NCBI RefSeq assembly: GCF_051401765.1
Contig: NW_027480440.1
Coordinates: 3,844,001 to 3,908,000, forward strand
Direction: 5' to 3'
DNA length: 64,000 bases
DNA from: Calliopsis andreniformis
Lineage: Eukaryota > Arthropoda > Insecta > Hymenoptera > Andrenidae
Positions within the stretch are counted from its first letter, which is position 1. Each line of letters opens with the position of its first letter. Of the stretch, positions 23,456 to 37,330 are shown in pieces. The translations under genes were made by a program, and so were the position numbers. The notes beneath the pieces were generated by a model. That model did no database searches. It was not told where the DNA came from and worked only from the letters and a program-made list of their open reading frames with translations.

Positions 23456-26400
23456 AATCCTCATTCTTCAATCCTCAACACCCAATCCTCAATCTTCAAT
23501 CCTCAATCCTCAATCCTCAGTCCTCAATTCTCAATCCTCAATCCTCAATCCTCAGACCTCAAACATCAATACTAAACCCTCAGTCCTCGTCCTCAATCCA
23601 CAACCCTCAATCCTCGATCCTCAGTCTTCAATCGTCAATATTCAGTCTTGAATCCTCAATCCTCAATCCTCAATGCTCAATCCTCAATACTCAATGTTCA
23701 ATCCTCAATACCCAATCCTCAACCTTCAATCCTCAATCCTCAATCCTCAATCCTTAATCCTCAATCCTCAATCCTCAGTCCTCAAACCTCAATCCTGAAT
23801 CCTCAATCCTGAATCCTCAATCTTCAGCACTCAGTCCTCAACAATCAGTTGTCAATGCTCAATCCTCAGTAGAATATCCTCAATTCACAGGTCTCAATAC
23901 TCAATACTCAACCTGCAATCTTCAAATCTCTATCCACAAACATCAATTCTCATCACTCAACCCTCAACACTCAGTCCCCGATCCTCAATCTCCAATCCTC
24001 AATCCTCAATCCACAGTTCTCAATCCTCAATCTTCAATCCTCAATACTCAATCTTCAATTCTAAATCCTCAATCCTCGGTCCTCAATCCTCAATCGTCAA
24101 TCTCAAATCATGAATACTCAACCTTCAATCCTCAATCCTCAGTTCTCAAAACTCAATCCTCAATCCTCAATGTTCAATCCTCAATACCCAATCCTCAATC
24201 TTCAATCCTCAATCCTCAATCCTTAATCCTCAATCCTCAATCCTCAATCGTCAGTCCTCAAACCTCAATCCTGAATCCTCAATACTGAATCCTCAATCTT
24301 CAGCCCTCAGTCCTCAACAATCAGTTGTCAATCCTCAATCCTCAATATAATATCCTCAATTCACAGGTCTCAATACTCAATACTCAACCTGCAATCTTCA
24401 AATCTCTATCCACAAACATCAATTCTCATCACTCAACCCTCAACACTCAGTCCCCAATCCTCAATCTTCAAACCTCAATCCTCAATCCACAATTCTCAAT
24501 CCTCAATCTTCAATTCTCAATACTCAATCTTCAATCCTCAATCCTCAATCCTCGGTCCTCAATCCTCAATCGTCAATCTCCAATCCTGAATACTCAACCT
24601 TCAATCCTGAATCGTCAATCCTCAATCCTCAATCCTCAATCCTCATTCTTCAATCCTCAATACCCAATCCACAATTTTCAATCCTCAATCCTCAATCCTC
24701 AATTCTCATCCCTCAATCCTCAATCCTCAATCCTCAATCCTCGATCGTCAGTCTTCAATCCTCAATACTCAATATTCAATCCTCAATCCTCAATCCTCAA
24801 TCCTCAATCCTCAAACCTCAATCTTCAATCCTCAATACTCAGTCTACAATCTTCTATCCTCAATCCTCATTCCTAAATCCTCATTCTTCAATCCTCAATA
24901 CCCAATCCTTAATCTTCAATCCTCAATCCTCAATCCTCAATTCTCAATCCTCAATCCTCAGTCCTCAGTCCTCAAACCTCAATCCTCAATCCTCAATCCT
25001 CAAACCTCAATCCTGGGTACTCAAACCTCAATACACAATTTTCAATCCTCAATACTCAACCTTCCATCCTCAATCCTCAATACTCAATCCTCAATCCTCA
25101 ATCCTTAATCCTCAGACCCCAATCCTCAATATTCAATCCTCAATCCTCAATCCTCAATCCTCAAACCTCAATCCTCAATCCTCAACCCTCAGTAATCAAC
25201 ACTCGATCCTCAATCCTCAATCTTCAATCCTCAACACTCAATCCTCAATTCTCAATCCTCAATTCTCTATCCTCAATCCTCAATCCTCAATCCTCAATCC
25301 TCAATCCACAATCCCCAATTGTCAATCCTCAATCCTCAACCATCAATCCTCAATCCTCAATCCCCAATCCTCAATCCTCAATCGTCAATCCTCAACCCTC
25401 AACCTTCAATCCTCAACCACCAATCGTCAATCCTCAATCCTCAATCGTCAATCCACAAACCTCAACCTTCAATCCTCAATACTCAATCCTCAATATTCAA
25501 TCCTCAATAGAATAACCTCAATTCTCAGTTTTCAATACTCAGTCCTCAACCTTCAATCGACAGTCCACAATCCTCAATTTTCAACCCTCAATCCTCAATC
25601 CCCTGTCCACGACACTCAATCTTCAATCCTCAATCCTCAATCTTCAATCCTCAGTCCCCAATCCTCAATATTCAATCCTCAATCCTCAATCTTCTATCCT
25701 CAATCCTCAATCCTCAATCCGCACTCCTCAATCCTCAATCGTCAATCCACAATCCTCAACCATCAATACTCAATCCTCTATCCTCAACCCTCATTCCTCA
25801 GTCCTCAACACTCAATCTTCAGTCCTCAATCCCCAATCTACAATCCTCAATTATCAATCCTAAATCCTCAATCTTCAACCTCAATCCTCAATCTTGAAAC
25901 ATGAATACACAATTCTTAATCTTCAATCCTCAAACCTCAATCGTCAACCCTCAATCCTCAACCCTGAGTCCACAATCCTCAATAACCATTCTTCAATCCC
26001 TTATCCGCAATCCTCAATCCTCAATCCACAATCCTCAATCCTCAATCCTCCGTCCACAAACCTCAATCCTCAATCCTCAACCATCAATCCTCAATCCTCA
26101 ATCCTCAACCCTCAGTCCTCAATCCTCAGTCCTCAATCCTCAATCCTCAATCCCCAATCTTCTATCATCAATCATCAATCCTCAATCCTCAATCCTCAAT
26201 CCTCAATCCTCAGTTCTCAGTCCTCAAACCTCAATCCTCAACCCTCAGACCTCATCCTCATTCCTCAATTCTCAATCCTCAATCCTCAGTCCTCAGTCCT
26301 CAAAGTTCTATCCTCAAACCTCAGCCCTCTTCGTCAATCCTCAATCCTCAATGCTCAATCCTCAGCCTTCAATCCTCAATACTCAATCTTCAATCCTCAA

Positions 26401-27170
26401 TCCTCAGTCCTCAAACCTCAATTCTGAATCCTCAGTCCTGAATCCTCAACCTTCAGCCCTCAGTCCTCAATAATCAGTTGTCAATCCTCAATCCTCAATA
26501 GACTATCGTCAATTCTCAGTTTTCAATACTCAATACTCAATCTGCAATCTTCAAATCGCTATCCACAATCATCAATTCTGAATCCTCAATCCTCAATCTT
26601 CAATCCTCAATATTTAATCTTCAATCCTCAATTCTCAAACTTCAATCCTCAATACTGAATCTTCAATCCTCAATCCTCAATCCTCAATCCTCAATCTTCA
26701 ATCCTCAATACACAATCTCAAATCCTCAACCCTCAATCCTCAATCCTTAATCCTCAATCCTCAATCCTCAATCATCAATCCTCAATCTTCAATGCTCAAT
26801 CCTCAATCCTCAATCCTCAATCCTCAATACTCAACCATCATTAATTCTCAATACTCAATAGAATATCCTGAATTCTCAGGATGCAATACTCAAACATCAA
26901 TCCTCAACCCTCAGCCCGCATCCTCCATCCTCAATACTCGATCCTCAATCCTCAATCTTCAATCCTCAATACTCAATCTTCAATCCTCAATCCTCAATCC
27001 TCAAACCCCAGTCCTCAATACTCAGTCATGAATACTCAATCTTCAATACTCAATCCTCAATCCTCAATCCTCAATCCTCAATCCTCAATCCCCAATCATC
27101 ATTCCCCAAACCTCAATCCTCAATCCCCAATCCTCAATCCTCATACCCCAAACCTCAATCCTCAATCCTC
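23456..27170 (+). repeat. Ab-Ab-G-F-E-D-Ae-Bg segment, repeated at 33.55-37.33 kb
   Basis: Ab (23845, 24321), G (25012), F (25557) and E (25894) recur at exactly +10,095. From D onward the offset is 10,200, because this copy lacks 105 bp (15 heptamers) between E and D, near 26,180. The match ends near 27,170, where the text jumps into the flank of a second D. Confidence 0.87.
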
Positions 27171-27282
27171 AATCCTCAATTTTCAATCCTCAACCCTCAA
27201 TCCTCAACCCTCAATCGTCAACCCTCAGTAATCAACCCTCAATCCTCAATTCTCAATCCTCAATCTTCAGTCCTCAATCCTC
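26190..27282 (+). repeat. 1,099-bp tandem repeat, first copy (D-Ae-Bg)
   Basis: D 26300, Ae 26474 and Bg 26865 recur at 27399, 27573 and 27964, each +1,099. The length is an exact multiple of 7 because three hexamers and one 4-bp deletion in the Bg flank sum to seven missing bases. Boundaries are approximate. Confidence 0.85.
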
Positions 27283-29309
27283 AATCCTCAATCCTCAATC
27301 CTCAATCCTCAGTTCTCAGTCCTCAAACCTCAATCCTCAACCCTCAGACCTCATCCTCATTCCTCAATTCTCAATCCTCAATCCTCAGTCCTCAGTCCTC
27401 AAAGTTCTATCCTCAAACCTCAGCCCTCTTCGTCAATCCTCAATCCTCAATGCTCAATCCTCAGCCTTCAATCCTCAATACTCAATCTTCAATCCTCAAT
27501 CCTCAGTCCTCAAACCTCAATTCTGAATTCTCAGTCCTGAATCCTCAACCTTCAGCCCTCAGTCCTCAATAATCAGTTGTCAATCCTCAATCCTCAATAG
27601 ACTATCGTCAATTCTCAGTTTTCAATACTCAATACTCAATCTGCAATCTTCAAATCGCTATCCACAATCATCAATTCTGAATCCTCAATCCTCAATCTTC
27701 AATCCTCAATATTTAATCTTCAATCCTCAATTCTCAAACTTCAATCCTCAATACTGAATCTTCAATCCTCAATCCTCAATCCTCAATCCTCAATCTTCAA
27801 TCCTCAATACACAATCTCAAATCCTCAACCCTCAATCCTCAATCCTTAATCCTCAATCCTCAATCCTCAATCATCAATCCTCAATCTTCAATGCTCAATC
27901 CTCAATCCTCAATCCTCAATCCTCAATACTCAACCATCATTAATTCTCAATACTCAATAGAATATCCTGAATTCTCAGGATGCAATACTCAAACATCAAT
28001 CCTCAACCCTCAGCCCGCATCCTCCATCCTCAATACTCGATCCTCAATCCTCAATCTTCAATCCTCAATACTCAATCTTCAATCCTCAATCCTCAATCCT
28101 CAAACCCCAGTCCTCAATACTCAGTCATGAATACTCAATCTTCAATACTCAATCCTCAATCCTCAATCCTCAATCCTCAATCCTCAATCCCCAATCATCA
28201 TTCCCCAAACCTCAATCCTCAATCCCCAATCCTCAATCCTCATACCCCAAACCTCAATCCTCAATCCTCAATCCTCAATCTTCAATCCTCAATATTTAAT
28301 CTTCAATCCTCAATCCTCATTCTTCAATCCTCAATACCAAAACCTCAATCTTCAATCCTCAATCCTCAATCCTCAATTCTCAATCGTCAACCCTCAATCC
28401 TCAGACCTCAAATATCAATACCCAACCCTCAGTCCTCGTCCTCAATCCACAACCCTCAATCATCAATCCTCAATCTTCAGCCATCAATATTCAATCTTCA
28501 ATCCTCAATCCTCAGTCCTCAATCCTCAATCTTCAATCCTCAATCCTCAGTCCTCAATCCTCAATCCTCAATTCTCAATCGTCAATCCTCAATACCCAAT
28601 CCTCAATTTTCAATCCTCAATCCTCAATCATCAATCCTCTATCTTCAATACTCAATCCTCAATCCCCAATCCTCAATCCTCAATACTCAACCATCAATCC
28701 TCAATTCTCAATACTCAATAGAATATCCTGAATTCTCAGGATTCAATACTCAAACCTCAATCCTCAACCCTCAGCTCTCATCCTCCATCCTCAATCCTCA
28801 ATGCTCAATCCTCAATCTTCAATCCTCAATACTCAATCTTCAATTCTCAATCCTCAATCCTCAATCCTCAATACTCAATCCTCAGTCATGAATACTCAAT
28901 CTTCAATACTCAATCATCAATCCTCAATCCTCAATCCTCAATCCTAAATCCTCAATCCTAATTCCCCAAACGTCTATCCTTAACCCTCAGTCCTCATCCT
29001 CAATTCTCAATACACAATCGTCAATCCTCACTCCTCAATCATCAATCCTCAATCTTCAATACTCAATCCTCAATCCTCAATCCTCAATCCTCAATCCTCA
29101 ATCCTCAAACCTCAGTCCTCAATCCTCAGTCATGAGTACTCAATTTTCAATACTCAATCCTCAATCCTCAATCCTCAATCCTCAAACCTCAATCCTCAAT
29201 CCTCAATCATCATTCCCCAAACCTCAATACTCAATCCTCAATCCTCAATCTTCAATCCTCAATATTTAATCTTCAATCCTGAATCCTCAATCCTCAATCC
29301 TCAATCCTC
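27283..29309 (+). repeat. D-Ae-Bg-Bt-I unit, second tandem copy and continuation
   Basis: This segment holds D 27399, Ae 27573, Bg 27964, Bt 28725 and I 28961-29142. It matches 39,420-41,690 at a constant offset of 12,143 and 20,230-22,600 at about 7,052-7,059. An extra EcoRI site lies at 27525-27530, where CTGAATCC became CTGAATTC. Confidence 0.86.
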
Positions 29310-30434
29310 AATCCTCAATCCTCAATCCTCAATCTTCAATCCTCAATACTCAATCTTCAATCCTCAATCCTCAATCCTCAATCCTCAATCCTCATTCTCC
29401 AATCCTCAATACCAAAACCTCAATCTTCAATCCTCAATCCTCAATCCTCAATTCTCAAACCTCAATCCTCAATCCTCACACCTCAAACATCAATACTCAA
29501 CCCTCAATCCTCAACCCTCAGCCCGCATCCTCCATCCTCAATACTCGATCCTCAATCCTCAATACTAGATCCTCAATCCTCAATCTTCAATCCTCAATAC
29601 TCAATCTTCAATCCTCAATCCTCAATCCTCAAACCTCAGTCCTCAATACTCAGTCATGAATACTCAATCTTCAATACTCAATCCTCAATCCTCAATCCTC
29701 AATCCTCAATCCTCAATCCTCAATCCTCATTCGTCAAAAATCAAGACCCAATCCTCAATCTTCAATCCTCAATCCTCAATCCTCAATTCTCAATCCTCAA
29801 TCCTCAATCCTCAGACTTCAAACAGCATTACTCAACCCTCAGTCCTCGTCCTCAATACACAACCATCAATACTCAATCGTCAATCTTCAATCTTCAATAT
29901 TCAATCTTCAGTCCTCAATCCTCAATCCTCAATCCTCAATCCTAAATCCTCAATATTCCAACAGCAATACCCATTCCTCAATCTTCAATCCGCAATCCTC
30001 AATCATCAATCCTCAATCCTCAATCCTCAATCCTCAATCCTCAGACCTCTAACCTCAAACCTGAATCCCCAATCCTGAATCCTCAATCTTCAGACCTCAG
30101 TCCTCAACAATCAGTTGTCAATTCACAATCGTCAATAGAAGATCATCAATTCACAGCTTTCAATACACAATACTCAATCTGCAATCTTCAAATCTCTATC
30201 CACAAACATCAATTCTCATCATTCAACCATCAACACTCAGTCCTCAATCCTCAATCTTCAATCCTCAAACCTCAATCCTCAATCCTCGATCCTCAATCTT
30301 CAATCCTCAATACTCAATCTTCAAACCAACATCCCGAATCCTCAATCCTCAATCCTCAATCCTCAATCGTCTGGCTTCAATCCTCAATGCTCAACCTTCC
30401 ATTCTCCATCCTCAATACTCGATCCTCAATCCTC
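29310..30434 (+). repeat. 1,125-bp tandem repeat, first copy (K-Ac-J)
   Basis: K 29955, Ac 30111 and J 30324 recur at +1,125. The length is 159 heptamers plus 2 hexamers (GCATCC near 29,525 and TCGTCC near 29,845). One visible difference is TCAAGACCC here against TCAATACCC in the second copy. Confidence 0.87.
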
Positions 30435-31559
30435 AATCCTCAATCCTCAATCCTCAATCTTCAATCCTCAATACTCAATCTTCAATCCTCAATCCTCAAT
30501 CCTCAATCCTCAATACTCATTCTCCAATCCTCAATACCAAAACCTCAATCTTCAATCCTCAATCCTCAATCCTCAATTCTCAAACCTCAATCCTCAATCC
30601 TCACACCTCAAACATCAATACTCAACCCTCAATCCTCAACCCTCAGCCCGCATCCTCCATCCTCAATACTCGATCCTCAATCCTCAATACTAGATCCTCA
30701 ATCCTCAATCTTCAATCCTCAATACTCAATCTTCAATCCTCAATCCTCAATCCTCAAACCTCAGTCCTCAATACTCAGTCATGAATACTCAATCTTCAAT
30801 ACTCAATCCTCAATCCTCAATCCTCAATCCTCAATCCTCAATCCTCAATCCTCATTCGTCAAAAATCAATACCCAATCCTCAATCTTCAATCCTCAATCC
30901 TCAATCCTCAATTCTCAATCCTCAATCCTCAATCCTCAGACTTCAAACAGCAATACTCAACCCTCAGTCCTCGTCCTCAATACACAACCATCAATACTCA
31001 ATCGTCAATCTTCAATCTTCAATATTCAATCTTCAGTCCTCAATCCTCAATCCTCAATCCTCAATCCTAAATCCTCAATATTCCAACAGCAATACCCATT
31101 CCTCAATCTTCAATCCGCAATCCTCAATCATCAATCCTCAATCCTCAATCCTCAATCCTCAATCCTCAGACCTCTAACCTCAAACCTGAATCCCCAATCC
31201 TGAATCCTCAATCTTCAGACCTCAGTCCTCAACAATCAGTTGTCAATTCACAATCGTCAATAGAAGATCATCAATTCACAGCTTTCAATACACAATACTC
31301 AATCTGCAATCTTCAAATCTCTATCCACAAACATCAATTCTCATCATTCAACCATCAACACTCAGTCCTCAATCCTCAATCTTCAATCCTCAAACCTCAA
31401 TCCTCAATCCTCGATCCTCAATCTTCAATCCTCAATACTCAATCTTCAAACCAACATCCCGAATCCTCAATCCTCAATCCTCAATCCTCAATCGTCTGGC
31501 TTCAATCCTCAATGCTCAACCTTCCATTCTCCATCCTCAATACTCGATCCTCAATCCTC
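30435..31559 (+). repeat. 1,125-bp tandem repeat, second copy
   Basis: K 31080, Ac 31236 and J 31449 lie here. Both copies carry AATCGTCAATAGAAGATC, where the Ac copies at 15825, 60387 and 62678 have AATCCTCAATAGAAGATC. The change therefore preceded the duplication. Confidence 0.87.
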
Positions 31560-33545
31560 AATCTTCAATCCTCAATACTCAATCTTCAATCCTCAATCCT
31601 CAATCCTCAAACCTCAGTCCTCAATACTCAGTCATGAATACTCAGTCTTCAATACTCAATCCTCAATCCTCAATCCTCAATCCTCAATCCTCAATCCTCA
31701 ATCATTATTCCCCAAACCTCAATCCTCAATCCTCAATCCTCAATCCTCATTCCCCAAACCTCAATCCTCAATCCTCAATCCTCAATACCCAATCCCCAAC
31801 CTTCAATCCTCAATCCTCAATCCTCAATTCTCAATCCTCAATCCTCAGTCCTCAATCTTCAATCCTCAATACTCAATCTTCTGTAATCAATCCTCAATTC
31901 TCAATCCTCAATACTCAATCCTCAATCGTCAATCCTCAATCCCCAATCCTCAATCTTCAATACTCAAACCTCAATCCTCAATCCTCAATCTTCAATCCAC
32001 AATACTCAATGTTCAATCATCAATCCTCAATCCTCAATCCTCAATCCTCAATCCTCAATCCTCAATCTTCAATCCTCAATACTCAGTCTTCAATCCTCAA
32101 ACCTCAACCTTCAATCCTCAATACTCAGTCTACAATCTTCAATCCTCAATCCTCAATCCTAAATCCTCATTCTTCAATCCTCGAAACCCAATCCTCAATC
32201 TTCAATCCTCATCCTTCAATCATCAATTCCCAATCCTCAATCTTCAATCCTCAATCCTAAATCCTCAATTCTTAATCCTCAATCCTTAGTCCTCAGTCCT
32301 CAAACCTCAATTCTCAACCCTCAGCCCTCATCCTCAATCCTCAATCCTCAATCCTCAATCCTCAATCTTTAATCCTCAATACTCAATCTTCAATAATCAA
32401 TCCTCAATTCTCAATACTCAATCCTCAATCCTCAATCTTCAATCCTCAGTCTTTAACTCTCAATCCTCAATCCTCAATCCTAAATCCTCAATCCTCAACC
32501 TTCAAACCTCAATACTCAATCTTCAATCCTCAATCCTCAATCCTCAATCCTCAATCCTCAATCCTCAATCTTCAATCCTCAATACTCAATCTTCAATCCT
32601 CAATCCTCAAACCTCAATCCTCAGTCGTCATTCTTCAATCCTCAACACCCAATCCTCAATCTTCAATCCTCAATCCTCAGTCCTCAATTCTCAATCCTCA
32701 ATCCTCAATCCTCAGACCTCAAACATCAATACTCAACCCTCAGTCCTCGTACTCAATTCTCAATTCTCAAACCTCAATCCTCAATACTCAATCTTCAATC
32801 CTCAATAATCAATCTCCAATCCTAGGTCCTCAATCCCCAATCCTCAATCCTTAATCCTCAATCTTCAATCCTCAATCCCCAGCCCTCAATCTTCAATCCT
32901 CAATACCCAATCCTCAATTCTCAATCCTCAAACCTCAGTCCTCAGTTCTCTGACCTGAATCCTCAACCCTCAGCCCTCATCCTCAATCCTCAATCCTCAA
33001 TCCTCAATCCTCAATCGTCAATCTTCAATCCTCAATCCTCAACACTCAATCGTCAGGCATCAATCCTCAATACTCAATCTTCAATACTCTATCCTCAATC
33101 CTCATTCCTCAATGCTCATTCTTCAATCCTCAATACCTAATCCTCAATCTTCAATCCTCAATCCTCAATCCTCAACTCTCAATCCTCAATCCTCAGTCCA
33201 CAGTCCTCAAACCTCAATCCTCAACCCTCAGCCCTCATCCTCAATCCTCAATCCTCAATCTTCAATCCTCAATCCTCAAGCCTCAATAATCAATCCTCAA
33301 TCCTCAGTCCTCAAACCTCAATCCTGAATCGTCAATCCTGAATCCTCAATCTTCAGACATCAGACCTCAACTGTCAGACGTCAATCCACAATCCTCGATA
33401 GAATATCATCAATTCACAGTTTTCAATACTCAATACTCAATCTGCAATCTTCAGACCTCTATCCCCAAACATCAATTCTCATCACTCAACCCTCAACACT
33501 CAGTCCCCAATCCTCAATCTTCAATCCTCAATCCTCAATCCGCAA
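31560..33545 (+). repeat. J-to-Ad segment, second occurrence
   Basis: This is colinear with 17,212-19,115. It includes about 84 bp absent from that copy, near 32,470-32,560, where a TAAATCCTCAATCCTCAACC passage is present. Ad is at 33374. Downstream it passes into the Ab flank near 33,546 rather than into E. Confidence 0.82.
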
Positions 33546-36500
33546 TCCTCAATCCTCATTCTTCAATCCTCAACACCCAATCCTCAATCTTCAATCCTCA
33601 ATCCCCAATCCTCAATCCTCAATTCTCAATCCTCAATCCTCAATCCTCAGACCTCAAACATCAATACTAAACCCTCAGTCCTCGTCCTCAATCCACAACC
33701 CTCAATCCTCGATCCTCAGTCTTCAATCGTCAATATTCAGTCTTGAATCCTCAATCCTCAATCCTCAATACTCAATCCTCAATACTCAATGTTCAATCCT
33801 CAATACCCAATCCTCAACCTTCAATCCTCAATCCTCAATCCTCAATCCTTAATCCTCAATCCTCAATCCTCAGTCCTCAAACCTCAATCCTGAATCCTCA
33901 ATCCTGAATCCTCAATCTTCAGCACTCAGTCCTCAACAATCAGTTGTCAATGCTCAATCCTCAGTAGAATATCCTCAATTCACAGGTCTCAATACTCAAT
34001 ACTCAACCTGCAATCTTCAAATCTCTATCCACAAACATCAATTCTCATCACTCAACCCTCAACACTCAGTCCCCAATCCTCAATCTCCAATCCTCAATCC
34101 TCAATCCACAGTTCTCAATCCTCAATCTTCAATCCTCAATACTCAATCTTCAATTCTAAATCCTCAATCCTCGGTCCTCAATCCTCAATCGTCAATCTCA
34201 AATCATGAATACTCAACCTTCAATCCTCAATCCTCAGTTCTCAAAACTCAATCCTCAATCCTCAATGTTCAATCCTCAATACCCAATCCTCAATCTTCAA
34301 TCCTCAATCCTCAATCCTCAATCCTCAATCCTCAATCCTCAATCGTCAGTCCTCAAACCTCAATCCTGAATCCTCAATACTGAATCCTCAATCTTCAGCC
34401 CTCAGTCCTCAACAATCAGTTGTCAATCCTCAATCCTCAATATAATATCCTCAATTCACAGGTCTCAATACTCAATACTCAACCTGCAATCTTCAAATCT
34501 CTATCCACAAACATCAATTCTCATCACTCAACCCTCAACACTCAGTCCCCAATCCTCAATCTTCAAACCTCAATCCTCAATCCACAATTCTCAATCCTCA
34601 ATCTTCAATTCTCAATACTCAATCTTCAATCCTCAATCCTCAATCCTCGGTCCTCAATCCTCAATCGTCAATCTCCAATCCTGAATACTCAACCTTCAAT
34701 CCTGAATCGTCAATCCTCAATCCTCAATCCTCAATCCTCATTCTTCAATCCTCAATACCCAATCCACAATTTTCAATCCTCAATCCTCAATCCTCAATTC
34801 TCATCCCTCAATCCTCAATCCTCAATCCTCAATCCTCGATCGTCAGTCTTCAATCCTCAATACTCAATATTCAATCCTCAATCCTCAATCCTCAATCCTC
34901 AATCCTCAAACCTCAATCTTCAATCCTCAATACTCAGTCTACAATCTTCTATCCTCAATCCTCATTCCTAAATCCTCATTCTTCAATCCTCAATACCCAA
35001 TCCTTAATCTTCAATCCTCAATCCTCAATCCTCAATTCTCAATCCTCAATCCTCAGTCCTCAGTCCTCAAACCTCAATCCTCAATCCTCAATCCTCAAAC
35101 CTCAATCCTGGGTACTCAAACCTCAATACACAATCTTCAATCCTCAATACTCAACCTTCCATCCTCAATCCTCAATACTCAATCCTCAATCCTCAATCCT
35201 TAATCCTCAGACCCCAATCCTCAATATTCAATCCTCAATCCTCAATCCTCAATCCTCAAACCTCAATCCTCAATCCTCAACCCTCAGTAATCAACACTCG
35301 ATCCTCAATCCTCAATCTTCAATCCTCAACACTCAATCCTCAATTCTCAATCCTCAATTCTCTATCCTCAATCCTCAATCCTCAATCCTCAATCCTCAAT
35401 CCACAATCCCCAATTGTCAATCCTCAATCCTCAACCATCAATCCTCAATCCTCAATCCCCAATCCTCAATCCTCAATCGTCAATCCTCAACCCTCAACCT
35501 TCAATCCTCAACCACCAATCGTCAATCCTCAATCCTCAATCGTCAATCCACAAACCTCAACCTTCAATCCTCAATACTCAATCCTCAATATTCAATCCTC
35601 AATAGAATAACCTCAATTCTCAGTTTTCAATACTCAGTCCTCAACCTTCAATCGACAGTCCACAATCCTCAATTTTCAACCCTCATTCCTCAATCCCCTG
35701 TCCACGACACTCAATCTTCAATCCTCAATCCTCAATCTTCAATCCTCAGTCCCCAATCCTCAATATTCAATCCTCAATCCTGAATCTTCTATCCTCAATC
35801 CTCAATCCTCAATCCGCACTCCTCAATCCTCAATCGTCAATCCACAATCCTCAACCATCAATACTCAATACTCTATCCTCAACCCTCATTCCTCAGTCCT
35901 CAACACTCAATCTTCAGTCCTCAATCCCCAATCTACAATCCTCAATTATCAATCCTAAATCCTCAATCTTCAACCTCAATCCTCAATCTTGAAACATGAA
36001 TACACAATTCTTAATCTTCAATCCTCAAACCTCAATCGTCAACCCTCAATCCTCAACCCTGAGTCCACAATCCTCAATAACCATTCTTCAATCCCTTATC
36101 CGCAATCCTCAATCCTCAATCCACAATCCTCAATCCTCAATCCTCCGTCCACAAACCTCAATCCTCAATCCTCAACCATCAATCCTCAATCCTCAATCCT
36201 CAACCCTCAGTCCTCAATCCTCAGTCCTCAATCCTCAATCCTCAATCCCCAATCTTCTATCATCAATCATCAATCCTCAATTTTCAATCCTCAACCCTCA
36301 ATCCTCAACCCTCAATCGTCAACCCTCAGTAATCAACCCTCAATCCTCAATTCTCAATCCTCAATCTTCAGTCCTCAATCCTCAATCCTCAATCCTCAAT
36401 CCTCAATCCTCAGTTCTCAGTCCTCAAACCTCAATCCTCAACCCTCAGACCTCATCCTCATTCCTCAATTCTCAATCCTCAATCCTCAGTCCTCAGTCCT

Positions 36501-37330
36501 CAAAGTTCTATCCTCAAACCTCAGCCCTCTTCGTCAATCCTCAATCCTCAATGCTCAATCCTCAGCCTTCAATCCTCAATACTCAATCTTCAATCCTCAA
36601 TCCTCAGTCCTCAAACCTCAATTCTGAATCCTCAGTCCTGAATCCTCAACCTTCAGCCCTCAGTCCTCAATAATCAGTTGTCAATCCTCAATCCTCAATA
36701 GACTATCGTCAATTCTCAGTTTTCAATACTCAATACTCAATCTGCAATCTTCAAATCGCTATCCACAATCATCAATTCTGAATCCTCAATCCTCAATCTT
36801 CAATCCTCAATATTTAATCTTCAATCCTCAATTCTCAAACTTCAATCCTCAATACTGAATCTTCAATCCTCAATCCTCAATCCTCAATCCTCAATCTTCA
36901 ATCCTCAATACACAATCTCAAATCCTCAACCCTCAATCCTCAATCCTTAATCCTCAATCCTCAATCATCAATCCTCAATCTTCAATGCTCAATCCTCAAT
37001 CCTCAATCCTCAATCCTCAATACTCAACCATCATTAATTCTCAATACTCAATAGAATATCCTGAATTCTCAGGATGCAATACTCAAACATCAATCCTCAA
37101 CCCTCAGCCCGCATCCTCCATCCTCAATACTCGATCCTCAATCCTCAATCTTCAATCCTCAATACTCAATCTTCAATCCTCAATCCTCAATCCTCAAACC
37201 CCAGTCCTCAATACTCAGTCATGAATACTCAATCTTCAATACTCAATCCTCAATCCTCAATCCTCAATCCTCAATCCTCAATCCCCAATCATTATTCCCC
37301 AAACCTCAATCCTCAATCCCCAATCCTCAA
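33546..37330 (+). repeat. Ab-Ab-G-F-E-D-Ae-Bg segment, second occurrence
   Basis: Modules: Ab 33940 and 34416, G 35107, F 35652, E 35989, D 36500, Ae 36674, Bg 37058. The E-to-D interval is full length (511 bp). The Ae-to-Bg interval is 384 bp, one heptamer short. At 37,331 the text leaves the expected path to Bt. Confidence 0.86.
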
